Part shown: in pieces, positions 1 through 9,043 of the stretch
Position numbering within the stretch: the first letter of the stretch is position 1
Layout: each line of letters opens with the position of its first letter
DNA from: Treponema sp.
GTDB taxonomy: Bacteria > Spirochaetota > Spirochaetia > Treponematales > Treponemataceae
Assembly: GCA_022640795.1 (NCBI GenBank)
Contig: JALCCK010000008.1
Span: 1-62,344 of the forward strand
Direction of reading: 5' to 3'
Length of the DNA: 62,344 nt
Position numbers and translations under genes: made by a program
The notes under the pieces: model-generated
The model's input: the letters and a program-made list of their open reading frames with translations, nothing else
The model's database searches: none
Told to the model about the DNA's origin: nothing

Positions 1-2
1 GA

Positions 3-86
3 TGGTCAAAACAGTTCACTCCTCTGGAGAATCCGGAAGTTGTTTACCTCAACAAGCTGCCGGATGTCTATGCAAAAGTGAGCTGA
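3..86 (+). CDS. 3' end of an unidentified gene
   Basis: An open frame enters from the left edge and stops with TGA at 84-86. The last 27 residues contain NPEVVYLNKLPDVYAKVS, which has normal protein composition, whereas the other two forward frames give Cys/Ser-rich or short nonsense. I do not recognise the family from so little sequence. It converges on the oxidoreductase operon, whose last stop codon is 18 bp away, and I see no clear terminator hairpin in the gap. Confidence 0.5.
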   Translation, partial: WSKQFTPLENPEVVYLNKLPDVYAKVS

Positions 87-104
87 TAAAATAAGCATGG
101 GGTG

Positions 105-644
105 TCATCTTTCTTGACATAAAGCGCCGGCTGCTACCGCGCTAACGTTCACCGGAACAAGAAATTGTTTTTCTTCCGGAAAAAATTCTCTAAAAAAAGC
201 GTCAGTGTCTTTAAGTTTAAGCGCCTTCGTTATAACGGCAAGAGCGCCTAACATAACCATATTCGCCGTTTTTTCATTTCCCGTCTCCCGCGCTATATCC
301 GTAGCCGGAATGCTGACAATTCTGATGTCGTCCCGTTCCGGCATTTTTGTTACGAGTGTCGTATTGACGAGCATGAGACCGCCTTTCCGGATCGTCAGCT
401 CCGCAACAGGAAGGCTGTCCTGATTCATGACAACAACCGAGTCCGCATGCGTGATGACGGGACTTGCTATTTCAGCATCCGATATAATGACATTTGCGCG
501 GGCAATACCGCCGCGTTTTTCAGCACCATAAAAGGGAAAGAACGATACGTTTTTTCCTTCTTTCATGGCACAGAACGCCCAAACCTGACCGAGCGAAACG
601 ATCCCCTGACCGCCGAATCCGGTAAAAAATGTCTTTTCCGTCAT
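105..644 (-). CDS. 2-oxoacid:ferredoxin oxidoreductase, gamma subunit (VOR type)
   Basis: This 179-aa protein is the gamma subunit of a 2-oxoacid:ferredoxin oxidoreductase, which decarboxylates a 2-oxoacid with CoA and passes electrons to ferredoxin in the cytoplasm. The N-terminal GFGGQGIVSLG motif (residues 8-18) and the PFYGAEKRGGIARANVIIS segment are typical of the POR gamma domain, and the length is normal. It is the last gene of a tightly packed operon: its ATG overlaps the beta-subunit stop (641-644). Substrate class follows from the alpha subunit and is inferred. Confidence 0.9.
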   Translation of the reverse strand: MTEKTFFTGFGGQGIVSLGQVWAFCAMKEGKNVSFFPFYGAEKRGGIARANVIISDAEIASPVITHADSVVVMNQDSLPVAELTIRKGGLMLVNTTLVTKMPERDDIRIVSIPATDIARETGNEKTANMVMLGALAVITKALKLKDTDAFFREFFPEEKQFLVPVNVSAVAAGALCQER

Positions 645-1426
645 TGTGCGCCTTCCTTTTCCTGCTGTCCGAATGCAGCCGGCAGTGTATTCTTCAGTTC
701 ACCGAGCGGATAGTACGGAATCATTTTTTCCGCAATCAGATCCGCTGCTTTTTCCGGAGAAACGCCCCAGTTCGTCGGACAGGGCGACAGTACTTCAACC
801 ATGGTTGATCCGTATCCCGCCATCTGAGCTTCAAACGCAGTCCGTATGTATTTTTTAAGCTGTCTGACATGTGCGGCAGTATCTGTCGCACCGCGCGCCA
901 GATAGACCGTTCCCTGCAGTGTCGAAAGCATTTCGGGTACTTTTATCGGATAGCCCATTCCTGCCGGAAATTCAGGATCCCGTCCGAGCGGAGCTGTTGT
1001 CGCTTTCTGATGAACAAGCGTCGTCGGAGCCATCTGCCCACCGGTCATCCCATAAATAGCATTATTGATAAATATCGTCGTAAACCGTTCACCGCGATTC
1101 GCCGCATGAACTGTTTCCGCCGTTCCGATAGCGGCGAGATCACCGTCGCCCTGATAACAGATAACAAGATGATCGTTCAGTATCCTTTTGACAGCACTCG
1201 CCGCGGCCGGCGTCCGTCCGTGGGCGGGTTGTACGGAATCAAAATCAAAATACAGATCAGCCCAGATAGCGCAGCCGACAGGATTGGTGATGATCGTTTT
1301 TTCCCGCAGTCCCATTTCATCTACCAGTCCGGCGATAATGCGGTGGACAACCCCGTGTCCGCAGCCTGCGCAGTATTTTGTCTGTACCGGAATCAGTGAG
1401 TCCGGATGCCTGTAGATTTTTTTCAT
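641..1426 (-). CDS. 2-oxoacid:ferredoxin oxidoreductase, beta subunit (TPP-binding)
   Basis: This 261-aa beta subunit binds thiamine pyrophosphate. A CAGCGHGVVHRI stretch near residue 19 matches the conserved Cys-rich start of the family. GDGDLAAIG followed by FINNAIYGMTGGQ is the TPP/Mg motif (GDG...NN). With the alpha subunit it forms the catalytic core that decarboxylates the 2-oxoacid. Its start codon shares one base with the stop of the alpha gene (TAATG at 1426), so translation is probably coupled. Length is typical for two-domain split 2-oxoacid oxidoreductases. Confidence 0.92.
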   Translation of the reverse strand: MKKIYRHPDSLIPVQTKYCAGCGHGVVHRIIAGLVDEMGLREKTIITNPVGCAIWADLYFDFDSVQPAHGRTPAAASAVKRILNDHLVICYQGDGDLAAIGTAETVHAANRGERFTTIFINNAIYGMTGGQMAPTTLVHQKATTAPLGRDPEFPAGMGYPIKVPEMLSTLQGTVYLARGATDTAAHVRQLKKYIRTAFEAQMAGYGSTMVEVLSPCPTNWGVSPEKAADLIAEKMIPYYPLGELKNTLPAAFGQQEKEGAQ

Positions 1427-2499
1427 TATGCTCTGCCTCCTGCAATTTGACGGATGCGTTCGAAAACTTCTTCTTCAGTCGGGATTACACCGCCCGCGTG
1501 AGAAAGCAGATCGACCGGAATACTGTCGTGAACAGCAAGCCGTACATCTTCTACCAGCTGCCCCATACTCATTTCGACAACCAGCATCGGTTTTCCGCTC
1601 CGTGAAATTTTTTCAAGACGTTGAGCAGGAAACGGCCAGAGCGTTATAGGTCTGAAAAGGCCGACTTTCAAACCGCTTTCAGCAGCGAGCTGCTGTGCAC
1701 CCTGACATACGCGGGCAGCGCTGCCGTATGCGACCAGAATAATGTCCGCGTTTTCACAGTTCTTCTCTTCAAATAACACTTCTTTCTTTTCTATCTCGGC
1801 ATATCGTTTGTACCGGTCTCTGATCTGCTGTTCGAGTTGTTCAGGATCAAGCATCAGAGACGTAATACGATGCGGTTTACGATGGGTTTTATCCATATGG
1901 CCAACCGCCCAGTCTGCTTTATCGGAAAGAGTTGCAGGATCATGATATCCGGGCAGTGTAACGCTTTCCATCATCTGACCGATTAATCCGTCGCCAAGAA
2001 TCATGGCAGGCATTCGCCAGGTATCCGCAAGATCGAACGCACGATACGTCAGATCCGCAGCCTCCTGTACCCCTTTCGGCGCGAGCACGATTACGTGATA
2101 ATCGCCGTGCCCCCCGCCTCTGGTAGACTGAAAATAATCGCTCTGCGCAGGAGCAATCGATCCCAGTCCGGGACCGCCGCGGATCATATTAACATAGACA
2201 CACGGCAGGTCTGCACCGGCTGCGTAGGAAATTCCTTCCTGCTTAAGCGAAATTCCAGGACTCGACGAACTGGTCATTGCACGCACGCCGGTACTTGCAG
2301 CGCCGTACACCATATTGATCGCCGCAAGCTCACTTTCAGCCTGAACAAAAACTCTGCCGCATTCCGGCATACGACGTGCCATCCATGCGATCAGTTCGTT
2401 CTGCGGTGTAATAGGATAGCCGAAATATGCTCCGCAGCCTGCTCTGACTGCCGATTCGGCAATCGCTTCATTTCCTTTCATCAATATACGCTGATTCAC
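1426..2499 (-). CDS. vorB: 3-methyl-2-oxobutanoate:ferredoxin oxidoreductase alpha subunit
   Basis: This 357-aa protein is the alpha subunit. It carries the YPITPQNEL motif near residue 30, the SSSSPGISLKQEGI loop and an extended C-terminal domain II. The overall form (MKGNEAIAESAVRAGCGAYFGYP start) is the one usually annotated VorB, the branched-chain 2-oxoacid enzyme giving isobutyryl-, isovaleryl- or 2-methylbutyryl-CoA plus reduced ferredoxin. Substrate choice between branched acids and 2-oxoglutarate cannot be settled by eye. It overlaps the ferredoxin-subunit stop by four bases (ATGA). The divergent neighbour fabH, which can use branched acyl-CoA primers, supports the branched-chain reading. 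Confidence 0.85.
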   Translation of the reverse strand: MNQRILMKGNEAIAESAVRAGCGAYFGYPITPQNELIAWMARRMPECGRVFVQAESELAAINMVYGAASTGVRAMTSSSSPGISLKQEGISYAAGADLPCVYVNMIRGGPGLGSIAPAQSDYFQSTRGGGHGDYHVIVLAPKGVQEAADLTYRAFDLADTWRMPAMILGDGLIGQMMESVTLPGYHDPATLSDKADWAVGHMDKTHRKPHRITSLMLDPEQLEQQIRDRYKRYAEIEKKEVLFEEKNCENADIILVAYGSAARVCQGAQQLAAESGLKVGLFRPITLWPFPAQRLEKISRSGKPMLVVEMSMGQLVEDVRLAVHDSIPVDLLSHAGGVIPTEEEVFERIRQIAGGRA

Positions 2500-2744
2500 T
2501 GAATGTCTCCTTCTAATTCATACACTTCGATTGCCGTATCGGGGCATACCTCGTAGCAGGAACCGCATGCACTGCAAACAGCTGACCCGGGTCCGGATTC
2601 ACCAATATAAAGAGCCGGATAAATTCCGGCCGTGTTTGCGGTCCGGGCAACGGCAATTATCTGTCGGGGACAGGCCCTCACACACAGATAGCATCCCTTG
2701 CAGCGTTCTTCATCAATGGTAATTTTTCCTTTTCGCATATACAC
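2496..2744 (-). CDS. 2x[4Fe-4S] ferredoxin-type delta subunit of VOR
   Basis: This 82-aa protein has two complete cluster motifs, CKGCYLCVRACP and CSACGSCYEVCP, the pattern of a bacterial 2[4Fe-4S] ferredoxin. It is the first gene of the oxidoreductase operon and would carry electrons from the TPP core to free ferredoxin. An AGGAG-type ribosome-binding site precedes the ATG. The promoter is probably the left-facing one at 2894-2923. All eight cluster Cys residues are present. Confidence 0.92.
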   Translation of the reverse strand: MYMRKGKITIDEERCKGCYLCVRACPRQIIAVARTANTAGIYPALYIGESGPGSAVCSACGSCYEVCPDTAIEVYELEGDIQ

Positions 2745-2893
2745 TCCTGTAAAAGATCAGGCGGAGTTTGTCCGCCACATATAACGGACGTCTCAGTACA
2801 AATTTCAAAATGACTATCATTTCCCCTCTTAAAACTACAATACGAAGGTGCTGTTTTCAGTGCATACCGCACAAATCACTGATTTCCGTGGTT

Positions 2894-2960
2894 TATATAC
2901 GACATTTTATACAAAAATGTCAATATGACACATTGACATTTTTAGTATTTATGATATATT
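2894..2960. promoter_or_regulatory. Divergent promoters built on a perfect 12-bp inverted repeat
   Basis: The arms AAAAATGTCAAT (2913-2924) and ATTGACATTTTT (2932-2943) are perfectly complementary around a 7-bp centre. Each arm carries a TTGACA -35 box facing outwards. Rightward: TTGACA 2933-2938, 16 bp, TATATT 2955-2960, for fabH. Leftward: TTGACA at 2923-2918, 18 bp, TATATA at 2899-2894, for the VOR operon. A protein bound here would cover both -35 boxes. The identity of such a regulator is unknown; the operator role is inferred from symmetry. Confidence 0.7.
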
Positions 2961-3026
2961 TCCAGTGGCCTCATGTATTAGATGCTGTTTTTTGGAAAAG
3001 GTTGCAGTCTTTATAGGAGTTTTTAT

Positions 3027-4040
3027 ATGGCAATTGAAATTAAAGCTACCGGCAGCTATGTACCGGAAAAAATACTGACTAACGACGATTTGTCCAAAAT
3101 GATGGATACTTCTGACGAATGGATTCGTTCTCATACCGGAATAAGTGCCAGACATATTGCACACGACGATGAAGCGACCAGCGATCTGGCTTATCGGGCA
3201 GCACTCAGCGCACTGAAAGCATATAATCCTGAAAACCCTGAACAGGCAGCAGCGGAGCTTGATCTTGTTATTGTTGCAACAGCATCGCCCGATTATCCGG
3301 GATTTCCTTCCGTTGCCTGCATGGTTCAGAACCGCATCGGCGCAAAGAGAGCAGGTGCGTTCGATATTGCAGCAGGGTGTACAGGTTTTATCTATGCACT
3401 CGATATTGCAGCGTCGATGACCGGCATACATGGTCGTAAAAAAGCACTGGTTATCGGAGCCGACACACTGTCGCGTATCACCGACTGGACGGACCGTAAC
3501 ACCTGTGTTCTGTTCGGAGATGGAGCAGGTGCCGCAATTCTTGAGGAGACCGAAGAACCTGCGTCAGGAAAGGGGAAGCGGGGTGTTATCAGATCTGTTC
3601 TTGGTGCGGATGGTTCGGGCTCCGGATACCTCATACTGCGCAGAGGCGGTACACGCGATCCGTTCCGGACCGGCGAAACGGTAGCAAAACCAGGGCATAT
3701 TGAAATGGATGGTCATGCAGTATATTTGTTCGCGGTAAATGCTGTAACCAGTACCATCAGACAGCTGCTGAAGGATGAAGGGCTCAGCATCAACCAGATA
3801 ACAAGAATCATCCCCCATCAGGCGAACGAACGAATCATCAATGCGGCGGCAAAACGGCTCGGAATCGGAATGGACAAGTTCTTTCTCAATATCGAAAAAT
3901 ATGCAAACACGTCTGCGGCATCTGTCCCGATAGCGCTTGCGGAACTGGACCGGGAAGGTACCCTTAAAAAAGGAGATATCATTATGACGGTCGGATTCGG
4001 TGCGGGCTTAACATATGGTGGTAATCTGATTGTCTGGTAA
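3027..4040 (+). CDS. fabH: 3-oxoacyl-[ACP] synthase III (FabH)
   Basis: FabH condenses an acyl-CoA primer with malonyl-ACP to begin fatty acid synthesis. The 337-aa protein has the catalytic Cys (about residue 118, in AAGCTGF), the His in PHQANERII and the Asn in YANTSAAS, and the usual length. ATG 3027 is chosen because ATAGGAG precedes it by seven bases and the protein then begins MAIEIKATGSYVPE, as expected; an in-frame ATG at 2982 would add 15 unrelated residues. It stands alone, not in a fab cluster, and faces the VOR operon across a shared palindrome, suggesting branched primers. Confidence 0.95.
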   Translation: MAIEIKATGSYVPEKILTNDDLSKMMDTSDEWIRSHTGISARHIAHDDEATSDLAYRAALSALKAYNPENPEQAAAELDLVIVATASPDYPGFPSVACMVQNRIGAKRAGAFDIAAGCTGFIYALDIAASMTGIHGRKKALVIGADTLSRITDWTDRNTCVLFGDGAGAAILEETEEPASGKGKRGVIRSVLGADGSGSGYLILRRGGTRDPFRTGETVAKPGHIEMDGHAVYLFAVNAVTSTIRQLLKDEGLSINQITRIIPHQANERIINAAAKRLGIGMDKFFLNIEKYANTSAASVPIALAELDREGTLKKGDIIMTVGFGAGLTYGGNLIVW

Positions 4041-4073
4041 ACCTGCCTGTTACGTATCTGCAGAGACTTTTTG

Positions 4074-4124
4074 TTGAGCTTTTTAAACCGATGTGGTATC
4101 ATACATACAGTTAGTTGTAACTAA
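4074..4124 (+). promoter_or_regulatory. Promoter of pepC with a small palindrome at the start site
   Basis: TTGAGC (4074-4079), a 17-bp spacer and TATCAT (4097-4102) form a plausible promoter. Just downstream, near the predicted start site, TTAGTT-GT-AACTAA (4111-4124) is a short inverted repeat that could be an operator. The leader to the pepC ATG is then roughly 70 bases. The promoter is moderately supported; the operator is a guess from symmetry. Confidence 0.45.
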
Positions 4125-4182
4125 TATCAAGGTAAACCGTATTCTGGTGAAGACGGTTTCCGAAAACGATAAAGGATGTAGT

Positions 4183-5514
4183 ATGAAAAATATAACACCG
4201 GATTTTCTAGAAAAGCTTGAAGCCGGATTCGATCGTGATACGTCGAATTACCAGGCGATGAATGCTGTTGCAAAAAACGGTATCAACAATGCCAGTGAAA
4301 AATATAATGCGCAGGCAAATCTGCCGTACACTTTCAATATTGAAATAGATACCGGAAAAATAAAAAATCAGAAAAAATCAGGACGCTGCTGGATGTTCGC
4401 AGCTCTCAATGCAATGTCGTATGAAGTCATGCAGAAATTTAATCTGGAAGACTTTGAGCTTTCGCAGGCATACCCTCTTTTCTGGGACAAGCTTGAAAAA
4501 TCAAATTATTTTCTTGAAACCGTTATTGCCACGGTCGATACGGAACGTACGACACGGCTGATTGCGCATATTCTGAAGGACCCCGTCTGTGACGGCGGAC
4601 AGTGGGATATGTTCCGTAACATCGTGGAAAAATATGGTGTTGTCCCGAAAACAGTCATGCCGGAAACGTTCGAATCTTCAAATACATCTATCATGGATGA
4701 GCTTCTGACTGCCAAACTCCGGGAATTCTCTCTGACACTTCGTACTGCTCACAAAAACGGGCGGACAACTGCAGAACTTCGGAAGCTGAAAGAAAGCATG
4801 ATGTCCGAGATTTACCGGATACTTTGCATAAGCCTTGGCAAACCGCCGAAAAAATTTGATTTCGGAATTCGCGATAAGGACAAAAAATTTCACGACTGCG
4901 GACACCTTACGCCACAGAAATTTTTCAAACAGTATATCGGATGGAATCTCGACGACTATGTCAGCGTTATCAATGCGCCGACGGCAGATAAACCGTACGG
5001 CAAAACATTTACCATAAAATATCTTGGTAATGTAACCGAAGGCCATATCGTAAAGCATCTGAATGTCCCGGTCGAAGAGCTCAAACGGTGTGCCGTTGCA
5101 CAGCTGAAGGACAATAAACCAGTCTGGTTCGGTTGCGATGTTGCAAAACGGTTGAATCGTACCTACGGAAGTATGGATATGAAGGGGTATGATTATGAGA
5201 CGCTGTTCAATGTGCAGTTTAAAATGAATAAAGCGGAGCGCCTTGATTATTCAGACAGCCAGATGACTCATGCAATGGTATTCACCGGAGTTCATATCGA
5301 TAAAAACGAAACTCCCGAACGATGGAAGGTCGAGAACAGCTGGGGCGACGATATCGGAAACAAAGGCTGGTTTATCATGAGTGACGAATGGTTCAGTGAA
5401 TACGTCTACCAGATTCTCATTAACAGGAACTATCTGAAACCGGAATACCAAAAAGCGCTTGATCTCGAACCGATTGTTCTGGAACCGTGGGACCCGATGG
5501 GATCTCTCGCATAA
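4183..5514 (+). CDS. pepC: Aminopeptidase C (bleomycin hydrolase family, C1B)
   Basis: A cytoplasmic papain-fold aminopeptidase that trims short peptides. The catalytic triad is visible: Cys about residue 69 in SGRCWMFAALN, His in THAMVFTGVH and Asn in ENSWGD. At 443 aa it has family length and no signal peptide. ATG 4183 is used because AAAGGATG lies just upstream and MKNITPDFLEKLEAGF is a normal PepC start; an open frame from 4093 would begin inside the promoter region. gpmA follows after 21 bp and may be co-transcribed. The C-terminus ends LEPWDPMGSLA, as in the family. Confidence 0.95.
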   Translation: MKNITPDFLEKLEAGFDRDTSNYQAMNAVAKNGINNASEKYNAQANLPYTFNIEIDTGKIKNQKKSGRCWMFAALNAMSYEVMQKFNLEDFELSQAYPLFWDKLEKSNYFLETVIATVDTERTTRLIAHILKDPVCDGGQWDMFRNIVEKYGVVPKTVMPETFESSNTSIMDELLTAKLREFSLTLRTAHKNGRTTAELRKLKESMMSEIYRILCISLGKPPKKFDFGIRDKDKKFHDCGHLTPQKFFKQYIGWNLDDYVSVINAPTADKPYGKTFTIKYLGNVTEGHIVKHLNVPVEELKRCAVAQLKDNKPVWFGCDVAKRLNRTYGSMDMKGYDYETLFNVQFKMNKAERLDYSDSQMTHAMVFTGVHIDKNETPERWKVENSWGDDIGNKGWFIMSDEWFSEYVYQILINRNYLKPEYQKALDLEPIVLEPWDPMGSLA

Positions 5515-5535
5515 TCTTTTTTATCGGAGGAAACA

Positions 5536-6282
5536 GTGAAACTAGTATTGATTCGTCATGGCGAAAGCGAATGGAACAGACTTAATCTGTTTACCGGATG
5601 GACTGATGTCGACCTGTCTGCTACCGGCAGAAAAGAAGCGACGGAAGCAGGGAGCGTACTCAAAAAAGCCGGATATGATTTCGATATCTGCTACACGTCG
5701 TATCTCAAACGGGCAATTCATACGCTGAATCTGGTACTTGAATCAATGGACCGCGAATGGTTGCCGGTTATAAAAACATGGGAACTCAATGAGCGGCATT
5801 ACGGAGCACTGCAGGGCCTCAACAAAGCCGCTACTGCCGGAAAGTACGGTGAGGAGCAGGTAAAAATATGGCGCAGATCGTTTTCCGTATGTCCTCCGAT
5901 TCTCAGTGAAGACGACAAGCGAAACCCTCGGATTCAGGAAATGTTCCGGAAGGTGAAGGATAAATCCCAGCTTCCGCTCACAGAAAGCCTTGAATCTACT
6001 ATCCAGCGGGTTGTTCCCTATTTTGAACGCGAAATAAAACCGCGGATGTCGGCCGGAGACCGGGTACTTATTGCAGCACATGGGAATTCGCTTCGTGCGC
6101 TTGTCAAATTCTTTGAAAAGCTTACGAAAGAACAGATTCTCGAAGTAAACATTCCCACCGGCATTCCGCTCGTATATGAGTTTTCTGATGATTTCGAAGT
6201 CGTTTCAAAAAAATATCTTGGAGATCCGGCTGCGGTAGCCGCAAAAATAAACAAAGTAGCTGATCAGGGGAAGGCAAAATAA
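5536..6282 (+). CDS. gpmA: 2,3-bisphosphoglycerate-dependent phosphoglycerate mutase
   Basis: This 248-aa glycolytic enzyme interconverts 3- and 2-phosphoglycerate. It has the phosphohistidine motif RHGESEWN (His about residue 8), the [13 protein letters not shown] segment and the second His in [11 protein letters not shown]. The start is GTG at 5536, preceded at good spacing by CGGAGG. It lies 21 bp after pepC and is followed by a strong terminator, so the two probably form a short operon. Family-typical length with no oddities. Confidence 0.96.
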   Translation: MKLVLIRHGESEWNRLNLFTGWTDVDLSATGRKEATEAGSVLKKAGYDFDICYTSYLKRAIHTLNLVLESMDREWLPVIKTWELNERHYGALQGLNKAATAGKYGEEQVKIWRRSFSVCPPILSEDDKRNPRIQEMFRKVKDKSQLPLTESLESTIQRVVPYFEREIKPRMSAGDRVLIAAHGNSLRALVKFFEKLTKEQILEVNIPTGIPLVYEFSDDFEVVSKKYLGDPAAVAAKINKVADQGKAK

Positions 6283-6326
6283 AATAGCAAAGCTGAACTC
6301 CCCAACAAATCTGAAATTGCAAGTCC

Positions 6327-6371
6327 GACAGAATATCCCCGGAAAGGTTCCTGGGATATTCTGTCTTTTCT
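6327..6371 (+). terminator. Intrinsic terminator after gpmA
   Basis: GACAGAATATCCC (6327-6339) and GGGATATTCTGTC (6353-6365) form a perfect 13-bp stem followed by TTTTCTG and more T-rich sequence. It ends the pepC-gpmA unit. The other strand lacks a T run after the hairpin, so it is mainly a rightward terminator. Confidence 0.85.
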
Positions 6372-6394
6372 GATTTTTCAACAGATACGTAAAA

Positions 6395-7771
6395 CTATAT
6401 CAGAAACAGGCTGAGCAGCCAGATAAACAGTATGGAAACAACGCCCATAATGAGCGTAACCATAGTCTGTGTTTTATAACCATCCTGCGGTGTAAGTTCT
6501 CCAAAATTCGTTACAACCCAGAAGTACGAATCATTTGCATGAGAAACAGTCATCGCTCCAGCGCCTATCGCAAGAACGGTCAGAATACCGGCAAGCGGAC
6601 TGGTAAGGCCCAGAAGCGTCATCATAGATCCCGACTCTGCAATAGACCCCATGATGCCGGCTGTTGTTGTAATGGCAACAGTAGAAGAACCTTGCGCCGA
6701 CTTCAGGATTGCGGCAAGAATGAACGGGAAGAATATTCCGAGTGTCGACAGTACTGCTGCATTACCCTTCATGTAATCAACGAACCCGGCTGCAACAATA
6801 ACTTTTCCGAGAACACTGCCCGCGGCAGTAATAAACAGAATAGGGCCGACGACTTTAAGAGTTTCGTTGGTCATTTCGTAGAATCCATCGGTTTTACCGG
6901 CTGTAAAAAGCAGTATAACGGCAAATATAATACCGGCAGTCAAAGCCATTATCGGCGTTCCGATAAATTTAAGGAAGATTCCGCCAGCGCCTGTCAGGCC
7001 GGCCATACTCGCAATCGACCCTGCAGCCATACAGATAATCGGAATAAGAATCGGAGCAAGCGAAAGAAATCCGTTCGGCAGGTTCTTGAAACTTTTCAGC
7101 AGTTCTTCATATGTCGGGCCTTCTTCATTTTCTGCAAGATCTTCGGAACTTCTGACCTTTTTACCGATCCAGTTTGCAAAAAAGAATGCCGCAACCAGAG
7201 CAGGTATTGAAACGACAGCACCCCATCCGATAACACCAAGAAGGTGGGATTCCAGACCAAGAGCACCGGCAGCAGCTATTGGTCCCGGGGTCGGAGGAAT
7301 AAATACATGTGCAGCATACAAACCTGCAGAAAGTGCGACCGTCATAGCAACGGAAGAATAACGCGTTTTTCGTTGAAGCGCTTTTCTAATCGGATTAAGA
7401 ATAACAAATCCGCTGTCGCAAAAAACCGGGATGGAGACGACCCACCCCATAATTTCCATCGCAAGCTCCGGATGTTTCGGACCGACAAGTCTGACCGTCA
7501 TCTCGGCAAGTTTCAATGCAGCTCCCGTCTTTTCCAGTATTGTCCCGATAAGAGCTCCGAGAATAATAACAATACCGATTGACTTGAAAATTCCGGAAAA
7601 GGCTCCGCCGATAAGACCGGGAATATCTTTAAGCGGAATACCGACGACAAGCGAGAGAATAAGCGATATGCCCATAATTGCAAGAAACGGATGCAATTTC
7701 CATTTTGATATAGCAAGAATCATTATGACTATTGCTATAATAAACGTAACAATAAGACCAAAACCTGACAT
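6395..7771 (-). CDS. GntP-family permease, probable glycerate/gluconate importer
   Basis: A 458-aa integral membrane protein with about 12 hydrophobic segments and GntP-family features (HPFLAIMGISL near the start, AAHVFIPPTPGPIAAAGALG in the middle, VSHANDSYFWVV near the end). The family imports gluconate, glycerate or related acids by proton symport. GGAGG lies just before the ATG. Glycerate kinase immediately upstream on the same strand and a CdaR regulator point to D-glycerate as substrate; this is context inference, and gluconate cannot be excluded from sequence alone. Confidence 0.88.
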   Translation of the reverse strand: MSGFGLIVTFIIAIVIMILAISKWKLHPFLAIMGISLILSLVVGIPLKDIPGLIGGAFSGIFKSIGIVIILGALIGTILEKTGAALKLAEMTVRLVGPKHPELAMEIMGWVVSIPVFCDSGFVILNPIRKALQRKTRYSSVAMTVALSAGLYAAHVFIPPTPGPIAAAGALGLESHLLGVIGWGAVVSIPALVAAFFFANWIGKKVRSSEDLAENEEGPTYEELLKSFKNLPNGFLSLAPILIPIICMAAGSIASMAGLTGAGGIFLKFIGTPIMALTAGIIFAVILLFTAGKTDGFYEMTNETLKVVGPILFITAAGSVLGKVIVAAGFVDYMKGNAAVLSTLGIFFPFILAAILKSAQGSSTVAITTTAGIMGSIAESGSMMTLLGLTSPLAGILTVLAIGAGAMTVSHANDSYFWVVTNFGELTPQDGYKTQTMVTLIMGVVSILFIWLLSLFLI

Positions 7772-7903
7772 TTTTTCCTCCTCTAAAAGGTCGGGCGGAG
7801 CTTGCCGTCACGGATGGCGGAAAGTACAGTCTGGACCTTATACAAACTGCGAACTAATAACGGAACGGAACGTTTCACTATCAGTTCTCCTGTGTCTGTA
7901 ATT

Positions 7904-9043
7904 TTATGCCCGGTATTCCTGTACAGACTGTTGTACAGTCTGTACAAGATGCCATGTTCTGAAAGCAGCATCCTCGGTAAGTTCCAGCGAATGGGCCATA
8001 GCATACGAAAGTGCCATAGCAGCGTTCGTTGTGCTGACAATCGCATCTATACCAAGCTGATATAGATTTTCCGTTTCAGGACCTATATCACCGGCAAAAG
8101 CAATAACCGGCAGACCGAACTGTTTGGCTAGTTTAGCGACACCGACAGGGACCTTACCGCGACTGCTCTGTCCGTCAATTCTCCCTTCTCCGGTAATAAC
8201 AAGATCCGACGTTGTAAGACTGCGTTCTATACCAATCGCCTTTAAAACCAGCGTAATACCACTTTCAAGTTTCGCTCCACAAAAAGCACGCAAAGCAAAC
8301 CCCAGCCCGCCGGCAGCCCCGCTTCCCGGTTCCAGTGCAAGCGTCTCCTTTCCGGTTCGTTCCGCAAGATTTCTGAGCCCGTCGTCCAGATCCGCTATCA
8401 TTTCAGGTGTTGCACCCTTCTGCGGACCGTAAACGGCACTTGCTCCAGTTGTACCATATAAGGGATTATCGACATCACAGGCTACACGTATAGAAGCTTT
8501 TCTTACCAGCGGGCAAAAACCGGTCATATCTATTGACCTTATTCCGGCAAGACCCTTTCCTGCGGATGACACTTCGTTTCCCGACGAATCAAGAAAACGA
8601 GCTCCCAGCGCAGCGGCCATACCGATACCGCCGTCGTTTGTCGCGCTGCCGCCGATACCGATTATCAGTTCGGTACAACCGTGTTCCAGTGCATGGCGTA
8701 TGAGTTCACCGGTTCCAAACGTCGTCGTTTCAAGCGGATTCATGCGATCCTGCGGAACCAGCGGTAAACCGCTGATAACCGCAGTTTCAATGATGGCCGC
8801 CATACCGCGGCGTACATAAAATGCTTCGCGTTCTTCAAAAAGCGGCCCGCAGGCCCGAACAGGGATCAATTCATCACCCGGCTGCCGGATAGTTTCAAGA
8901 AGCCCTTCACCGCCGTCTGCAACAGGGAATTTATCACAGATGACAGAAGAGTCTACCCGGTGAATACCTTTTTCTATTGCCGATGCGACAGCAAGAGAAT
9001 CAGCACTTCCTTTAAACGAATCTGTCGCTATAGTTATTTTCAT
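7904..9043 (-). CDS. Glycerate 2-kinase (GlxK/GarK family)
   Basis: A 379-aa glycerate kinase that phosphorylates D-glycerate for entry into glycolysis. The start MKITIATDSFKGS, the DGGEGLLETI, GIGGSATNDGGIGMAAALG and DLVITGEGRID segments match the family. ATG 9043 is used because it gives the family N-terminus; 17 extra codons upstream would run through a promoter. A TGC-TATACT extended -10 lies only six bases before this ATG, so the mRNA may be leaderless; no Shine-Dalgarno is visible. gntP follows after 132 bp. An inverted repeat sits in the last codons (7920-7946). Confidence 0.92.
   Translation of the reverse strand: MKITIATDSFKGSADSLAVASAIEKGIHRVDSSVICDKFPVADGGEGLLETIRQPGDELIPVRACGPLFEEREAFYVRRGMAAIIETAVISGLPLVPQDRMNPLETTTFGTGELIRHALEHGCTELIIGIGGSATNDGGIGMAAALGARFLDSSGNEVSSAGKGLAGIRSIDMTGFCPLVRKASIRVACDVDNPLYGTTGASAVYGPQKGATPEMIADLDDGLRNLAERTGKETLALEPGSGAAGGLGFALRAFCGAKLESGITLVLKAIGIERSLTTSDLVITGEGRIDGQSSRGKVPVGVAKLAKQFGLPVIAFAGDIGPETENLYQLGIDAIVSTTNAAMALSYAMAHSLELTEDAAFRTWHLVQTVQQSVQEYRA
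7920..7946. repeat. Perfect 12-bp inverted repeat in the 3' end of the glycerate kinase gene
   Basis: TGTACAGACTGT (7920-7931) and ACAGTCTGTACA (7935-7946) flank three bases. The hairpin lies within the last 15 codons of the kinase gene, with no T run after it, so it is not a classical terminator. A related sequence, ACAGTCTGGACC, occurs again in the gap before gntP near 7826. It may be an mRNA processing or stability element between kinase and permease, or a protein site; neither is proven. Confidence 0.55.

Noticed and set aside
6539..7210. A 223-aa rightward frame opposite gntP
   Set aside because: Composition is Arg/His/Cys/Asn-rich and typical of the reverse of a membrane protein gene; no promoter or ribosome-binding site.
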